Notes under the pieces: model-generated
Told to the model about the DNA's origin: nothing
The model's input: the letters and a program-made list of their open reading frames with translations, nothing else
The model's database searches: none
Position numbers and translations under genes: made by a program
NCBI GenBank assembly: GCA_041319085.1
Contig: CP101033.1
Span: 2,010,501-2,074,500, forward strand
Source of the DNA: Aeromonas veronii
Lineage (GTDB): Bacteria > Pseudomonadota > Gammaproteobacteria > Enterobacterales > Aeromonadaceae
Length of the DNA: 64,000 nt
Reading direction: 5' to 3'
Part shown: one piece after another, positions 1 to 9,631 of the stretch
How positions within the stretch are numbered: the stretch's first letter is position 1
Layout of the letters: each line of letters begins with the position of its first letter

Positions 1-355
1 CGTCCGCTTTGATCTTGTCGCTGGCAAAGAGTGCTGTCACCGGCAGCATGGAGCTCGCTTCCTGAATGTAGAAGAGCCCGCTCAAATGCTCGGCGGTGTT
101 GCCAAGTGGGACGGTTTCATCGCTACGGGTCAACCAGAAGCCGGTGTCACACCAAGGCACCGGGTCGAGCTGCCAGCCCAGTGGCTCCATCAGCGCGAGG
201 AAGTCGGAGACGGCGATCTTCAAGGTATTGACCCGAATGCTGCGGCGCAGGGGACGTCGACAACTGGCCACAAACTCATCCATCGAGAGATGGGTCGGCA
301 TGATGGCCGCAATGTGGCGTAAAAAGTAATCGGGAAGGAAGGTGTTGTCGTGCAC
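1..355 (-). CDS. rsmF: 16S rRNA m5C1407 methyltransferase RsmF, N-terminal part
   Basis: The first ~118 residues of RsmF, which methylates C1407 of 16S rRNA using S-adenosylmethionine; the rest lies beyond the left edge. The translation carries the family's N-terminal block, including [13 protein letters not shown] and [14 protein letters not shown], very close to E. coli RsmF (YebU). The start is GTG at 353-355, giving V-H-D-N-T-F-L-P-D; no better start is visible. As in E. coli, the gene lies downstream of letA-letB on the same strand. A terminator after letB suggests it has its own promoter between 356 and 450. The catalytic cysteines are outside the window. Confidence 0.92.
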   Translation of the reverse strand, partial: MHDNTFLPDYFLRHIAAIMPTHLSMDEFVASCRRPLRRSIRVNTLKIAVSDFLALMEPLGWQLDPVPWCDTGFWLTRSDETVPLGNTAEHLSGLFYIQEASSMLPVTALFASDKIKAD

Positions 356-448
356 TGTGCCGTCTCGTTGACCGAAAAGAGGGGCGATATCCTACCACAA
401 GGCTAGGAATATTCTGAATCTGAACACATTCAACAGGCTCCGGAATAT

Positions 449-476
449 AAAAAAGCCCGGCGCGAGGCCGGGCTTG
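449..476 (-). terminator. Rho-independent terminator of letB
   Basis: A 9-bp perfect stem (AAGCCCGGC at 453-461, GCCGGGCTT at 467-475) with a 5-nt loop. On the minus strand it is followed by a run of six T. It lies 25 bp after the letB stop and separates letB from rsmF. Confidence 0.85.
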
Positions 477-500
477 GAGCAGATGCACGAGGGGAAGGGG

Positions 501-3053
501 TCAGGGCTGGATGCGCGGGCTCCACTCCTGCCACTCTTTCTCGGCTTTGCCGTAAAGTGGATAGCTGTGGCCCGCCTTGACGGTTGGCCCCATCTCTTTC
601 TCCGGGGTATTGAAGGCGATGCCGCCAGCCAGAAGGCTCTGCACCGTCTCCACTTCGATGGTGCCACCGGTCAGGCCGATATCCGCCTTGACCCCGGAAA
701 CATTCCAGAAGCGCGAGTTGGCCCGCACCAGATGGGCATACTCCTGATCCACGTTGACGTCGATCACCACCTCGCTGCCATCCCGAGCCAGCGCCACCTT
801 GGTAACGCTGCCCACCACCATCTTGCGAAACAGCAGCGGGCTGCCGACGCTCAGGCCATTGACAGAAGGGCTCTTGAGGGTCAGGGCCAGACCCACTGGG
901 TCGACCTGGCTTAAAGGGAAGCGATCTTTTCCTGCCCCCTTGCCGGGGAGCGCCTCCACAAACGCTCCCTTGATCAGGGTGTCAAGGTGCGCAACACCGC
1001 CGAGTCCCAGCTTGGCTTGCACCAGGGTAAAGCGGGCACCGGATTGCAGGAAACGCTCGGCGTAGTAGCCATCGAGTTCCGCCTTGAAGATCACCTGACC
1101 CAGTGACGGTTCCAGCTCGATCTCTTCAATTTTGCCGATATCGACACCGCGATAGCGGATCGGGCTGCCAATCCCGAGCCCCGGATTGCTCTCTGCCACC
1201 AGTGACAGCTGGCGGACCTTGGCCTTGGCCTGCTCCTTGGAGTCGAACAGTTGATGACTGCTGCGGCCATTGGCCAACCGATCGAACTCGATGGCGCCGC
1301 GCAGCAGGGTACCGAGGTTACCCACCTTGACCTGCACTCCATCGACTCGCACCTTGGTGTCGATGGCCGGTTTTTTCCAGAACTGGGGTTGTTGGGCGAG
1401 GAGGGGAGCATAGACCCCATCAATCTCGAGTTCGATCTCGACCCCCTCTTTGGCGGCGCGCAGCTGTTTGACCTTGCCCGCTTCCAATCCCAGATAGAGC
1501 ACAGGCGAGCCAATGCCGATGCCATCGGCTTGTTCTGCCTTGAGCAACCAGCGCTGGGGTTTGGCATCACGGGTACCTAGCAGTGCCAGCTCCTGACTCG
1601 GGTAGAGACGGTTAATCCGCTCGCCACTGCTGGCTTGCACCAGTTTGATCCCGCCACCCAACCAGGCACTGGCCGGACTGGTTTCTACCTTGATGCCGCT
1701 CAGGTCGGCATCGATCTGCAGCGGTGCGGCGCGATAGAAGCGGGCACGGTTGAGCAGATGGCCATAGTTCGGCGCCATCACCAGCTCAACGCTGGCATTG
1801 CCGCGCGCATCCAGGGTGAGCAGGCTGATGCGGCCCACCTGTAATCCCTTGTACCAGACCGGTGCATCCTGATTGAGCCCGGCCAGATCGTCAGCCTGCA
1901 GCATCACCTTGGTGCCATTCTGGGGCGCGCGATCGGTCAGAGTCATCTTCTGTACCGGTTTGCCCGCCACATAGTCGAGGCGAATGGCAGGGCCGGAGAG
2001 CAGGCGATCTGCATGCTGCACGCCGGTCGCGGAGAGGGAGACGCTCTCCCACACCAGTTGACTCTTGTCGGTAATGCGATAAGCCTGCTCCGGATTGATC
2101 AGCGCCGTGACCACGCGGCCTTGGTCGGTGAGTTGAATGGGGTCGACTCGACCTATCTCGATCCCTTCATAGAGGATGGGCATCCCCTCTTTAACCGGAA
2201 GATCGCCAGCCGCAATGTCGATACGTGCACCGCGCGCCGCTTCTGCCAGCCCTTTATAGAGGACGAAAGTCTGTCCCTTCTCCGGCTCCGGTGAATCTTT
2301 TGGTGAGTCAAAGGCAATGCCGCCGCTCAGGATGGAAGTGAGGCTGCCAGCCTCCACGCTCACCCCGGCCAGACTGAAGGAGCCCTTGATGCCGCTGATG
2401 TTCCAGAAGCGGGTATCGGCTTTGACCAGATGTTCGAAACGCGGCTCGATCACCAGATCCAGAATGACGTTCTGGTTGTCCTGGCCAAGGCGGGTATTGA
2501 TCACGCTACCCACCTCGATGCCGCGGAAATAGAGCTTGGCGCCAATCCCCACCGAACCCAGCGAATCGGCGGTCAGGTGCAGCATGCGACCCTGCGCCTG
2601 ATAGCCGGGGGGCGGGCCCTCCAGTGCATCGAAGGTCTCCTCCAGCGGATTGCTTTCACGCCCCGGTTGCAGGTTGATGTAATTGCCGGAGACCAGGGTA
2701 TCGAGGCCGGAGATCTCGGTGAGCGACGCCTTGGGGCTGACCAGCCAGAAGTCGGATCCCTTGCGGATCAGCGGTCTGGCACGGCTGTCAATCTTGGCCA
2801 GTACCGCAATCTTGCGGCCATCTTCAGCCAGCTCTAGCTCCTGTACCACGCCGATGGCCACCCCCTGATAACGAACCTGAGTTTTACCCGGCAAGATGCC
2901 GTTGCCTTGAGCGAAATTGATCTGGATAAGCTGGCCACGGCTCAATACCTGTTGATAGAGAAAGCCACCTGCCAGCAGCAGGGCTATCAGGGGTAACAGC
3001 CAGACCGGCGATAACCAGCGACGCTTTTCAATGACGGGTTCAGCCCCGATCAT
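501..3053 (-). CDS. letB: Lipid transport protein LetB (YebT), seven MCE domains
   Basis: An 850-residue MCE protein (E. coli LetB is ~877). LetB forms a stacked-ring tunnel bridging inner and outer membranes for phospholipid transport. An N-terminal anchor helix (about residues 14-33, SPVWLLPLIALLLAGGFLY) precedes seven MCE repeats starting near 38, 155, 270, 385, 500, 612 and 725. The repeats share the pattern G(I/L)-x-P-G-x-x-(V/L)-x-Y-(R/K)-G-x-x-(I/V)-G. The C-terminal EKEWQEWSP resembles the E. coli tail. The ATG follows AAGGAG, 55 bp downstream of the second letA gene, so letA and letB form one operon. The number of repeats and the neighbours favour LetB over PqiB, which has three. Confidence 0.93.
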   Translation of the reverse strand: MIGAEPVIEKRRWLSPVWLLPLIALLLAGGFLYQQVLSRGQLIQINFAQGNGILPGKTQVRYQGVAIGVVQELELAEDGRKIAVLAKIDSRARPLIRKGSDFWLVSPKASLTEISGLDTLVSGNYINLQPGRESNPLEETFDALEGPPPGYQAQGRMLHLTADSLGSVGIGAKLYFRGIEVGSVINTRLGQDNQNVILDLVIEPRFEHLVKADTRFWNISGIKGSFSLAGVSVEAGSLTSILSGGIAFDSPKDSPEPEKGQTFVLYKGLAEAARGARIDIAAGDLPVKEGMPILYEGIEIGRVDPIQLTDQGRVVTALINPEQAYRITDKSQLVWESVSLSATGVQHADRLLSGPAIRLDYVAGKPVQKMTLTDRAPQNGTKVMLQADDLAGLNQDAPVWYKGLQVGRISLLTLDARGNASVELVMAPNYGHLLNRARFYRAAPLQIDADLSGIKVETSPASAWLGGGIKLVQASSGERINRLYPSQELALLGTRDAKPQRWLLKAEQADGIGIGSPVLYLGLEAGKVKQLRAAKEGVEIELEIDGVYAPLLAQQPQFWKKPAIDTKVRVDGVQVKVGNLGTLLRGAIEFDRLANGRSSHQLFDSKEQAKAKVRQLSLVAESNPGLGIGSPIRYRGVDIGKIEEIELEPSLGQVIFKAELDGYYAERFLQSGARFTLVQAKLGLGGVAHLDTLIKGAFVEALPGKGAGKDRFPLSQVDPVGLALTLKSPSVNGLSVGSPLLFRKMVVGSVTKVALARDGSEVVIDVNVDQEYAHLVRANSRFWNVSGVKADIGLTGGTIEVETVQSLLAGGIAFNTPEKEMGPTVKAGHSYPLYGKAEKEWQEWSPRIQP

Positions 3054-3108
3054 ACCGACTCCTTATTGGCTGGATTAAACAGCACATCAAACAAAAACAG
3101 GGAAATAA

Positions 3109-3711
3109 TCAACGAGCCGCCTTGTCCCACAGTAAACGGGTATCGAGCATACGGGCCGACATCATGGTCAGCACCACCACCCCGGCAAAGGCGGTGGCCC
3201 CCGGGCCTGCGCGGACACTCAGCAAGACACCCCGATCGACCAGCGCCACCATTAGCGAAATCACGAACAAGTCCAGCATCGACCAGCGACCGATAAAATC
3301 GATCACCCGATACATCACCAGCTGGCGCTTGCGCCGCACCGGTTTGGCCCGCTGCAACTGCCAGCAGATCCAGCTCAGCCCCAATATTTTGCCCACCGGC
3401 ACCAGTATGCTGGCGGTGAGGACGATAGTGGCAATCCCGCCCATTTTGCTGCGATAGAGCATCATGATACCGCTGAAGATGGTATCTGACTGCAGCAACC
3501 CCTTGTTGTAGAAGTGGGTAATGGGCAGCAAGTTGGCTGGCAGCAACATGAAGGTTGCGAGCGCCAGCAGGCCCCACGACCAAGCAAGGGAGCGAGGAAT
3601 ACGCACCTGCAGCTTGCTGCTGCACCGGGGGCAGACCGAACCGGCTTGATAGCGCACCAGCAGACCGCAGGTATGACAACGGCAGAGCCCCATCTCACGG
3701 GCGCTGGTCAT
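3109..3711 (-). CDS. LetA/PqiA-family membrane protein, C-terminal half of a split LetA
   Basis: A 200-residue inner-membrane protein of the PqiA/LetA family, the partner of LetB. It starts with a zinc-ribbon-like pair of Cys motifs (CRCHTC near residue 10, CPRC near 27) followed by about four hydrophobic segments (about 44-64, 88-112, 138-160, 170-190). In E. coli one LetA (~427 residues) holds two such modules; here they are two genes of 208 and 200 residues in different frames. This gene has its own AAAGGAG ribosome-binding site inside the end of the upstream gene and overlaps it by 17 bp, so coupled translation is likely. Confidence 0.85.
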   Translation of the reverse strand: MTSAREMGLCRCHTCGLLVRYQAGSVCPRCSSKLQVRIPRSLAWSWGLLALATFMLLPANLLPITHFYNKGLLQSDTIFSGIMMLYRSKMGGIATIVLTASILVPVGKILGLSWICWQLQRAKPVRRKRQLVMYRVIDFIGRWSMLDLFVISLMVALVDRGVLLSVRAGPGATAFAGVVVLTMMSARMLDTRLLWDKAAR

Positions 3712-4321
3712 GTTCCGGCTCCTTTAACGGGATCCGCGCCCAGTAGGGGGCGGGGTCAAACAGGATCAGCAGGGTCATGTTGAGCAACATCAGAATGCCG
3801 AGGCTAAGCAAGCCGCCACCGAGGTGCACGTCGGCGATATCGATCAATTTGAACAGGGCAACCAGCAGGCTGACGATATAGACCTCCAGCATGGCCCAAT
3901 GGCGAAACACCTCGACCAGCTTCAAGGTGGAGGCAAGAATGTGCCAGCGTTTGGCCAGACCCGAGGCCAGCGCAAAGATCCCCGCCAATAACCCTATCGG
4001 CGCCAGCACGGCGCACCAGAGCACCAAGGAGGCAACCCAGAGCTCCCCCTCACTAAACAGCACGAAAATCCCGTGCAGCAAGTTGGCATCCGAGTTGACC
4101 CCCGCCAGCCGCAGATAGATCAGCGGCTCAAAAAACGCGGAGGGCAGCAACAGAAAACCTGTGATGGTCAAGGCCATCAGCTGGGAGGGACGAAAGGCAT
4201 AGCGGCCATAGAGATGCTGATGACAACGTGGGCAGTGGGCATGGCGACGCAGCGGCAGTGCTTTGCGCTGGATCAGCAAGTCGCACGCCGGACAGACAAT
4301 CACGGAACTGGGCTCCATCAT
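3695..4321 (-). CDS. LetA/PqiA-family membrane protein, N-terminal half of a split LetA
   Basis: A 208-residue PqiA-domain protein that heads the let operon. The cytoplasmic N-terminus has CPACD and CPRCHQHL motifs (a likely metal-binding ribbon), followed by about four transmembrane segments. ATG codons at 4321 and 4318 follow AGGTTG at modest spacing; an upstream in-frame TTG at 4330 is also possible. Its stop codon lies inside the start region of the second half. Both halves keep complete Cys motifs and ribosome-binding sites, so the split looks like a natural gene fission. Confidence 0.83.
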   Translation of the reverse strand: MMEPSSVIVCPACDLLIQRKALPLRRHAHCPRCHQHLYGRYAFRPSQLMALTITGFLLLPSAFFEPLIYLRLAGVNSDANLLHGIFVLFSEGELWVASLVLWCAVLAPIGLLAGIFALASGLAKRWHILASTLKLVEVFRHWAMLEVYIVSLLVALFKLIDIADVHLGGGLLSLGILMLLNMTLLILFDPAPYWARIPLKEPEHDQRP

Positions 4322-4409
4322 ACAATTCAACCTGTTGAAGGAATTGGTGAAATTTACCCTAAAACCGGTTTCCTGTCTTGCCTGCGGCCGGAATGTTACG
4401 AAAGTATGA

Positions 4410-4438
4410 TTGACGTTAACGTAAACGTGATATTAGAT
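4410..4438 (+). promoter_or_regulatory. prp operon promoter overlapped by a palindromic operator
   Basis: A sigma-70-like -35 (TTGACG, 4410-4415) and -10 (TTAGAT, 4433-4438) with a 17-bp spacer. A perfect 10-bp palindrome ACGTTAACGT (4413-4422), followed by AAACGT, covers the -35 and spacer. ACGT-rich palindromes of this kind resemble LiuR (MerR-family) operators of acyl-CoA and branched-chain catabolic genes. Assigning it to LiuR is an inference, and no regulator gene is nearby. Confidence 0.5.
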
Positions 4439-4465
4439 AGCCAGACTAGACAGGTGAAAGGAGTC

Positions 4466-5356
4466 ATGATGTCCAGTTTGTCCCCCTCGGCAGGCCTGCG
4501 CTTTCGCACCGCCCTTGCTAATGAACGTCCCCTGCAGATTGTCGGTACCATCAATGCCTATATGGCGCTGATGGCCGAACGCAGCGGTTTTCAAGCCATC
4601 TATCTCTCCGGCGCCGGAGTAGCCAATGCCTCCTTCGGCTTGCCGGATCTCGGCATGACCTCCCTCAACGACGTGCTGATCGATGCCGAGCGGATCACCG
4701 CGGCAACCCGTGTGCCGCTGCTGGTCGATATCGACACCGGCTGGGGTGGGGCATTCAATATCGCCCGCACCATTCGCGCGTTCGAGCGAGCCGGGGTTGC
4801 CGCCGTCCATATGGAAGATCAGGTGGCCCAGAAGCGCTGCGGCCACCGTCCCAACAAGGCGGTGGTGTCGCTGGAGGAGATGTGCGATCGCATCAAGGCA
4901 GCGGTGGATGCCCGCGAGAATAGCGAGTTCGTCATCATGGCTCGCACCGATGCGCTGGCGGTGGAGGGGATGGAGTCGGCTCTTGAACGCACAGCCGCCT
5001 ATGTGGCTGCCGGTGCCGACATGATCTTCGCCGAGGCGGTGACCGAGCTGGACCAGTACGACCAGTTCAGGCAGGCGGCCAAAGTGCCGATCCTCGCCAA
5101 CATGACCGAATTTGGCAAAACCGAACTGTTTGACAAGGAGCAGCTCGCCGTCCACGGGGTCGATATGGTGCTCTACCCCTTGAGTGCCAACCGCGCCGCC
5201 AATCAGGCAGCCCTCAACGTCTATCAACATATTCGCCAGGATGGCCATCAGCGAGCTGTCGTGGAGACCATGCAGACCCGGGAGTCGCTCTACGACTTCC
5301 TCGGATATCACCACTACGAGCAGACACTGGATCGTCTGTTTACAGCCAAGGAATAG
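4466..5356 (+). CDS. prpB: Methylisocitrate lyase
   Basis: PrpB cleaves 2-methylisocitrate to pyruvate and succinate, the last step of the methylcitrate cycle for propionate. The 296-residue product has the PEP mutase/isocitrate lyase signature KRCGH at about residues 123-127 (active-site Cys ~125), NPLQ-like [10 protein letters not shown] near the start, and [14 protein letters not shown] in the barrel. Two ATGs (4466, 4469) follow AAGGAG at 4458-4463; the second has better spacing. The reading frame is open far upstream, but similarity begins here. It leads prpBCD, with prpC 10 bp downstream. Confidence 0.95.
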   Translation: MMSSLSPSAGLRFRTALANERPLQIVGTINAYMALMAERSGFQAIYLSGAGVANASFGLPDLGMTSLNDVLIDAERITAATRVPLLVDIDTGWGGAFNIARTIRAFERAGVAAVHMEDQVAQKRCGHRPNKAVVSLEEMCDRIKAAVDARENSEFVIMARTDALAVEGMESALERTAAYVAAGADMIFAEAVTELDQYDQFRQAAKVPILANMTEFGKTELFDKEQLAVHGVDMVLYPLSANRAANQAALNVYQHIRQDGHQRAVVETMQTRESLYDFLGYHHYEQTLDRLFTAKE

Positions 5357-5366
5357 GAGGCAGCTT

Positions 5367-6494
5367 ATGGGACAGCAAAAACCGTTGGGCGGGGCAGGTC
5401 TGCGTGGGCAGAGTGCAGGGGAGACCAGCATCTGCACCGTGGGCAAGAGCGGCACCGGTCTTACCTATCGCGGCTATGACATCAAGGAGCTGGCCGACAG
5501 CGCCCAGTTCGAGGAGGTCGCCTATCTGCTGCTCAAGGGGGAGTTGCCCAGTGAGCAGCAGCTTGACGCCTACAAGCGCGAACTGCGTCGCCTACGCACC
5601 TTGCCCCAGACGCTGCTGGAGGTGCTGGAACGCATTCCTACCGATGCCCATCCCATGGATGTACTGCGCACCGGCTGCTCCATGCTCGGCGATCTGGAGC
5701 CGGAAGATGGTTTCGAGCATGAGCATGAAGTGGCGGATCGGCTGCTGGCCGCCTTTCCGGGCATTCTGATCTACTGGTACAAGTTCAGTCACGAGGGAGT
5801 TCGCATCGCCCTCGATACCGACGAGGAGTGTATCGGTGGCCACTTTCTGGCGCTGCTGCACCAGAAAGCACCGAGCGAGCTGGAGCGACGGGTGATGCAC
5901 GTCTCCCTCATCCTCTACGCCGAGCATGAGTTCAACGCCTCCACCTTTGCGGCGCGGGTCTGCGCCTCGACCCTTTCCGACATGTTCTCCTGCATCACCG
6001 CCGCCATCGGTACCCTGCGCGGCCCGCTCCATGGCGGCGCCAACGAAGCGGCCATGGCGATGATCGAGCCCTGGCAAGATGAGGCGCAGGCAAGGCGCGA
6101 ACTGCTGGCGAAACTGGCGGCCAAGGAGAAGATCATGGGCTTTGGCCACGCCATCTACCGCACCTCGGATCCGCGCAACGTTATCATCAAGGAGTGGTCG
6201 GCCAAACTTGCCGAGGCGGTGGGGGATGATCGTCTCTATCGCGTCTCCTGCGAGGCGGAGAAGGTGATGTGGGAGGAGAAAGAGCTCTTTCCCAACGCCG
6301 ACTTCTTCCACGCCAGCGCCTATCACTACATGGGGATCCCGACCCAGCTGTTCACCCCCATCTTCGTCTGCTCGCGGATCACCGGCTGGTGTGCCCACGT
6401 GATGGAGCAGCGCGAGCACAACCGGATCATCCGTCCGAGTGCCGATTATGTCGGCCCGGCGCCCCGTCACTTTGTCTCTCTACAACAACGATAA
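5367..6494 (+). CDS. prpC: 2-methylcitrate synthase
   Basis: PrpC condenses propionyl-CoA with oxaloacetate to 2-methylcitrate. The 375-residue product is a standard citrate-synthase-fold protein. The catalytic residues are visible: His222 in [12 protein letters not shown], His261 in [13 protein letters not shown] and Asp312 in [15 protein letters not shown]. The ATG at 5367 follows TAGGAGG. The operon context (prpB before, prpD after) separates it from the TCA citrate synthase GltA. Confidence 0.95.
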   Translation: MGQQKPLGGAGLRGQSAGETSICTVGKSGTGLTYRGYDIKELADSAQFEEVAYLLLKGELPSEQQLDAYKRELRRLRTLPQTLLEVLERIPTDAHPMDVLRTGCSMLGDLEPEDGFEHEHEVADRLLAAFPGILIYWYKFSHEGVRIALDTDEECIGGHFLALLHQKAPSELERRVMHVSLILYAEHEFNASTFAARVCASTLSDMFSCITAAIGTLRGPLHGGANEAAMAMIEPWQDEAQARRELLAKLAAKEKIMGFGHAIYRTSDPRNVIIKEWSAKLAEAVGDDRLYRVSCEAEKVMWEEKELFPNADFFHASAYHYMGIPTQLFTPIFVCSRITGWCAHVMEQREHNRIIRPSADYVGPAPRHFVSLQQR

Positions 6495-6504
6495 GGAAAT
6501 CACG

Positions 6505-7950
6505 ATGTCCGCCAACGTCGACGTCAACCACAGACCCGAGCCCGATCAGGTGCTGGTCGATATTGCCGATTATGTCTGCAACCACCCCATTACCAGCTCT
6601 GCGGCTCTCGACACCGCCCGCTACTGCCTGATGGACACCCTTGGCTGTGGCCTCTTGGCCCTGCGCTTCCCCGAGTGTACCAAACACCTTGGCCCCATCG
6701 TACCCGGCACCCTCGTGCCCCATGGTGCCCGGGTGCCCGGTACCCAGCTCTGCCTCGATCCGGTCAAGGCGGCCTGGGATATCGGCGCCATCATCCGCTG
6801 GCTCGATTACAACGACACCTGGCTGGCCGCCGAGTGGGGCCATCCATCCGACAATCTGGGCGGTATTCTCGCCACCGCCGACTGGCTCTCCCGAACTCGC
6901 GTGGCAGAGGGCAAAGCGCCACTCACCATGGCTGATGTGCTGGTGGCCATGGTCAAAGCCCACGAGATCCAGGGGGTGCTGGCACTGGAGAACTCCTTCA
7001 ACCGCGTCGGTCTCGATCACGTGGTGCTGGTCAAGGTCGCCAGCACCGCCGTGGTGACTCACATGCTGGGTGGCACTCGTGATCAGGTGATCGATGCGGT
7101 CTCCCAAGCCTGGGTCGATGGCCAGAGCCTGCGGACCTACCGCCATGCCCCCAATGCGGGTTCGCGCAAGAGTTGGGCGGCGGGGGATGCCACCTCCCGC
7201 GCAGTGCGCCTCGCCCTTATCACCATGAGCGGCGAGATGGGCTATCCCGGCGTACTGAGCGCCCCCAAGTGGGGCTTCTACGACGTGCTGTTCAAGGGCA
7301 ACCAGTTTGCCCTGCATCAGGGCTACGGCAGCTATGTGATGGAAAACGTGCTGTTCAAGATCTCCTATCCCGCCGAGTTCCATGCCCAGACTGCGGTAGA
7401 GTGCGCCATGAAGCTGCACGGTCAGGTGAAGGGTCGGCTGGAGGAGATCGACCGCATTGAACTCACCACCCATGAATCAGCCATTCGCATCATCAGCAAG
7501 GTCGGCGCCCTCAACAACCCGGCCGATCGGGACCACTGCCTGCAATACATGGTGGCGGTGCCGCTGATCTTCGGTCGCCTTGTCGCCGAGGATTACGAGG
7601 ATGACGTGGCCGCCGATCCCCGCATCGACGGGCTTCGCGACAAGATGGTAGTGCAAGAGGACAAACGCTACAGCCGCGAATATCTGGAGGCGGACAAGCG
7701 ATCCATTGCCAACGCCATCCAGATCTTCTTCAAGGACGGCACTTACACCGCCAAGGTGGAGGTGGAGTACCCGGTCGGCCATCGTCGCCGTCGGGAGGAG
7801 GGGATCCCGCTGCTGGTGGAGAAATTCCAGCACAATCTGGCCACCCGCTTCCCGGCCAAACGGGTCAGCGACATCCTCGCCCTCTGTCAGGATGGGTCAC
7901 GGCTTGCCGCCACCCCGGTACACGCCTTTATGGATCTGCTGGTGATCTGA
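6505..7950 (+). CDS. prpD: 2-methylcitrate dehydratase PrpD
   Basis: PrpD dehydrates 2-methylcitrate to 2-methyl-cis-aconitate. The 481-residue product matches the family length (E. coli 483) and keeps signature blocks such as RWLDYNDTW near residue 100 and [11 protein letters not shown] just after. The start at 6505 follows AAGGAAAT and lies 10 bp after prpC. No prpE, acnD or prpF follows, so propionyl-CoA activation and re-hydration must be encoded elsewhere. Confidence 0.95.
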   Translation: MSANVDVNHRPEPDQVLVDIADYVCNHPITSSAALDTARYCLMDTLGCGLLALRFPECTKHLGPIVPGTLVPHGARVPGTQLCLDPVKAAWDIGAIIRWLDYNDTWLAAEWGHPSDNLGGILATADWLSRTRVAEGKAPLTMADVLVAMVKAHEIQGVLALENSFNRVGLDHVVLVKVASTAVVTHMLGGTRDQVIDAVSQAWVDGQSLRTYRHAPNAGSRKSWAAGDATSRAVRLALITMSGEMGYPGVLSAPKWGFYDVLFKGNQFALHQGYGSYVMENVLFKISYPAEFHAQTAVECAMKLHGQVKGRLEEIDRIELTTHESAIRIISKVGALNNPADRDHCLQYMVAVPLIFGRLVAEDYEDDVAADPRIDGLRDKMVVQEDKRYSREYLEADKRSIANAIQIFFKDGTYTAKVEVEYPVGHRRRREEGIPLLVEKFQHNLATRFPAKRVSDILALCQDGSRLAATPVHAFMDLLVI

Positions 7951-7994
7951 CTGGTCTTGTATTGGGCTACATATCGACAAACAGCGATCAACAA

Positions 7995-8022
7995 AAAGCG
8001 GGCCCATCGGCCCGCTTTGTTA
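7995..8022. terminator. Bidirectional terminator between prpD and the next gene
   Basis: A perfect 10-bp stem (AAAGCGGGCC at 7995-8004, GGCCCGCTTT at 8009-8018) with loop CATC. T-rich flanks lie on both strands, so it can end the prp operon and the convergent gene at 8051. Confidence 0.85.
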
Positions 8023-8050
8023 TTCTGGCAGAATATTCCTCACCAGAGCG

Positions 8051-8779
8051 TTAACTCAGCACACTGCTGTCGCCGTTAAAGAGCGCCGTCATGATCTCCG
8101 TCTCGCGACTGGCGATGGTCTCGAGAAACTCGTTGGCGCGTCCCATCTGATGGCACACCTGATAGCCCCGCTCGACAAAGGAGAAGAGCTCACCAAGCCC
8201 CGCCAGATGGGCCGGACCTGAGACCAGCTTGAGGGTTGCCCCCAGCAGCGGCTTTCTCGCCAGCTTGTCCAGCGTCATGCCAAGCTCGCTCACCAGAGTA
8301 ATCTGATGTTCCCGGCGCGCCTGCTCACCCACGGCACGATAGGCGATGGTGTAATGGTCCGGCGTGATGGGATCAATGCCATCAATTCGCCGCAGCGCCA
8401 CCACCATCAGGTAGTCCAGCTCCTCGGAGAGGGCATCAAGCTCGATCGCCTGCGCCAGCACCTTGTGGCCGGACTCCGGCAACAGCCGCTCGGCGGTCGG
8501 CATCACCCGCATCACATCTGCATCGCGGCGGGCACAATCGCCGGGGCCATAGAGATCGTTCAGGAAAAACTCGGCGGCAGGACCGTAGCGATCGCTCTCC
8601 AGCAGATCTCGATGGGTTCGCCCCAACCTGTCGGCCTGCCATTGGCGTAGCCGATCCCGATCCTGCTGATCTTCCAGGTGGGCACGCATCTGCTCGCGCA
8701 AGGCTGCAACCCGCTTGAGCTGGCGGTATAGCCGTTCCAGGGTGCTATCGTCGTCGTGGGCACGTTCTTGATGCGTCAT
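8051..8779 (-). CDS. FFLEELY-motif type conserved protein
   Basis: A 242-residue soluble protein of unknown function. Near residue 70 it has the motif AAEFFLNDLYGPGD, which fits the family named for its FFLEELY motif. The N-terminus is charged and probably helical (residues 8-60), and no signal peptide or membrane helix is visible. The start codon has only a weak GAGAG upstream. It stands alone at the left edge of the storage-lipid locus. The family name is from memory and no biochemical role can be given. Confidence 0.6.
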   Translation of the reverse strand: MTHQERAHDDDSTLERLYRQLKRVAALREQMRAHLEDQQDRDRLRQWQADRLGRTHRDLLESDRYGPAAEFFLNDLYGPGDCARRDADVMRVMPTAERLLPESGHKVLAQAIELDALSEELDYLMVVALRRIDGIDPITPDHYTIAYRAVGEQARREHQITLVSELGMTLDKLARKPLLGATLKLVSGPAHLAGLGELFSFVERGYQVCHQMGRANEFLETIASRETEIMTALFNGDSSVLS

Positions 8780-9040
8780 CTACAGCTCTCTAGCCTTCAG
8801 GGCCCCTTGATGGGGATTGGGTGATAGGAAGATACAAGTGAATGAAAAACAAGCAGCTTTTGCTGACCGTTCCATCATAAGTGTAGCGCGCACGGGGGAG
8901 GGAAGAAATGCCGGACCCTGTAGACAACCAGCATCCCTCTCTACTCTGTTAAGTGAGTCCCATTTATGTGAACCATCCTTTCACTTGTTGTGAACATATG
9001 TTTAATATCAATAACTATCATATGACCCAGAGTAACGACC

Positions 9041-9376
9041 ATGTTCTTCTACGACTCGCTCGCTGGCAGCAGCGCACTCTCCACCATTAAGATCAGCCGT
9101 CAGCATCCGCTTGGACTGGCCGCAGCCCGACTCGCGGCCGAAGCCATCGCCGCGGACATGAGCGAGAGCTATCAACTCGATTGCGAATGGGCAGATGAAG
9201 AGGAGACCGAACTGCACTTTCGTGGCTCAGGGGTACATGGCACCCTTACCCTGGACGATGAAACCCTGGAACTGGAAGTGCATCTTGGCTTGATGCTGTT
9301 GCCGGTACGCAGCGTACTGGAGCAGGAGATCCTAGATTATGTAGAAAATCGCTTACCTTGTCCCAAACGTGTTTGA
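9041..9376 (+). CDS. Polyhydroxyalkanoic acid system family protein
   Basis: A 111-residue protein with STIKISRQHPLGLAAAR near the N-terminus and HGTLTLDDETLELEVHLG further on. This matches the small PHA-system (granule-region) family found beside PHA and storage-lipid genes. The homologous part starts at about residue 13, so the true start could lie slightly inside. It precedes the WS/DGAT gene on the same strand by 255 bp. Its molecular role is not established. Confidence 0.75.
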   Translation: MFFYDSLAGSSALSTIKISRQHPLGLAAARLAAEAIAADMSESYQLDCEWADEEETELHFRGSGVHGTLTLDDETLELEVHLGLMLLPVRSVLEQEILDYVENRLPCPKRV

Positions 9377-9631
9377 AACTTTTCGCCGCACTGGCATTTA
9401 ATAACCCTGCGGCGAACGATGGCTGTTTGAAATAAGTGGGCAAACCATTTTGCTTGCCGACTTAATTATACGGCGAGGTCTGGATTCTATTTTGCAAGTG
9501 AACTGTCATCCTTATTTCATATTTCGAGTCGGCACTCGTTATTGTCCTCTTGATTGCATCAAGTCTTCATCCTGATATGAGGGCATAAGCAACTTGCTGC
9601 CTCGGTAAATTCATTTTGTAGGGAAACAACC

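Noticed and set aside
474..2837. Plus-strand reading frames opposite letB
   Set aside because: They are shadows of the high-GC coding strand without start signals.
3109..4321. letA broken by a sequencing frameshift
   Set aside because: Each half has its own start, ribosome-binding site and complete Cys motifs, and the overlap is a normal operon overlap.
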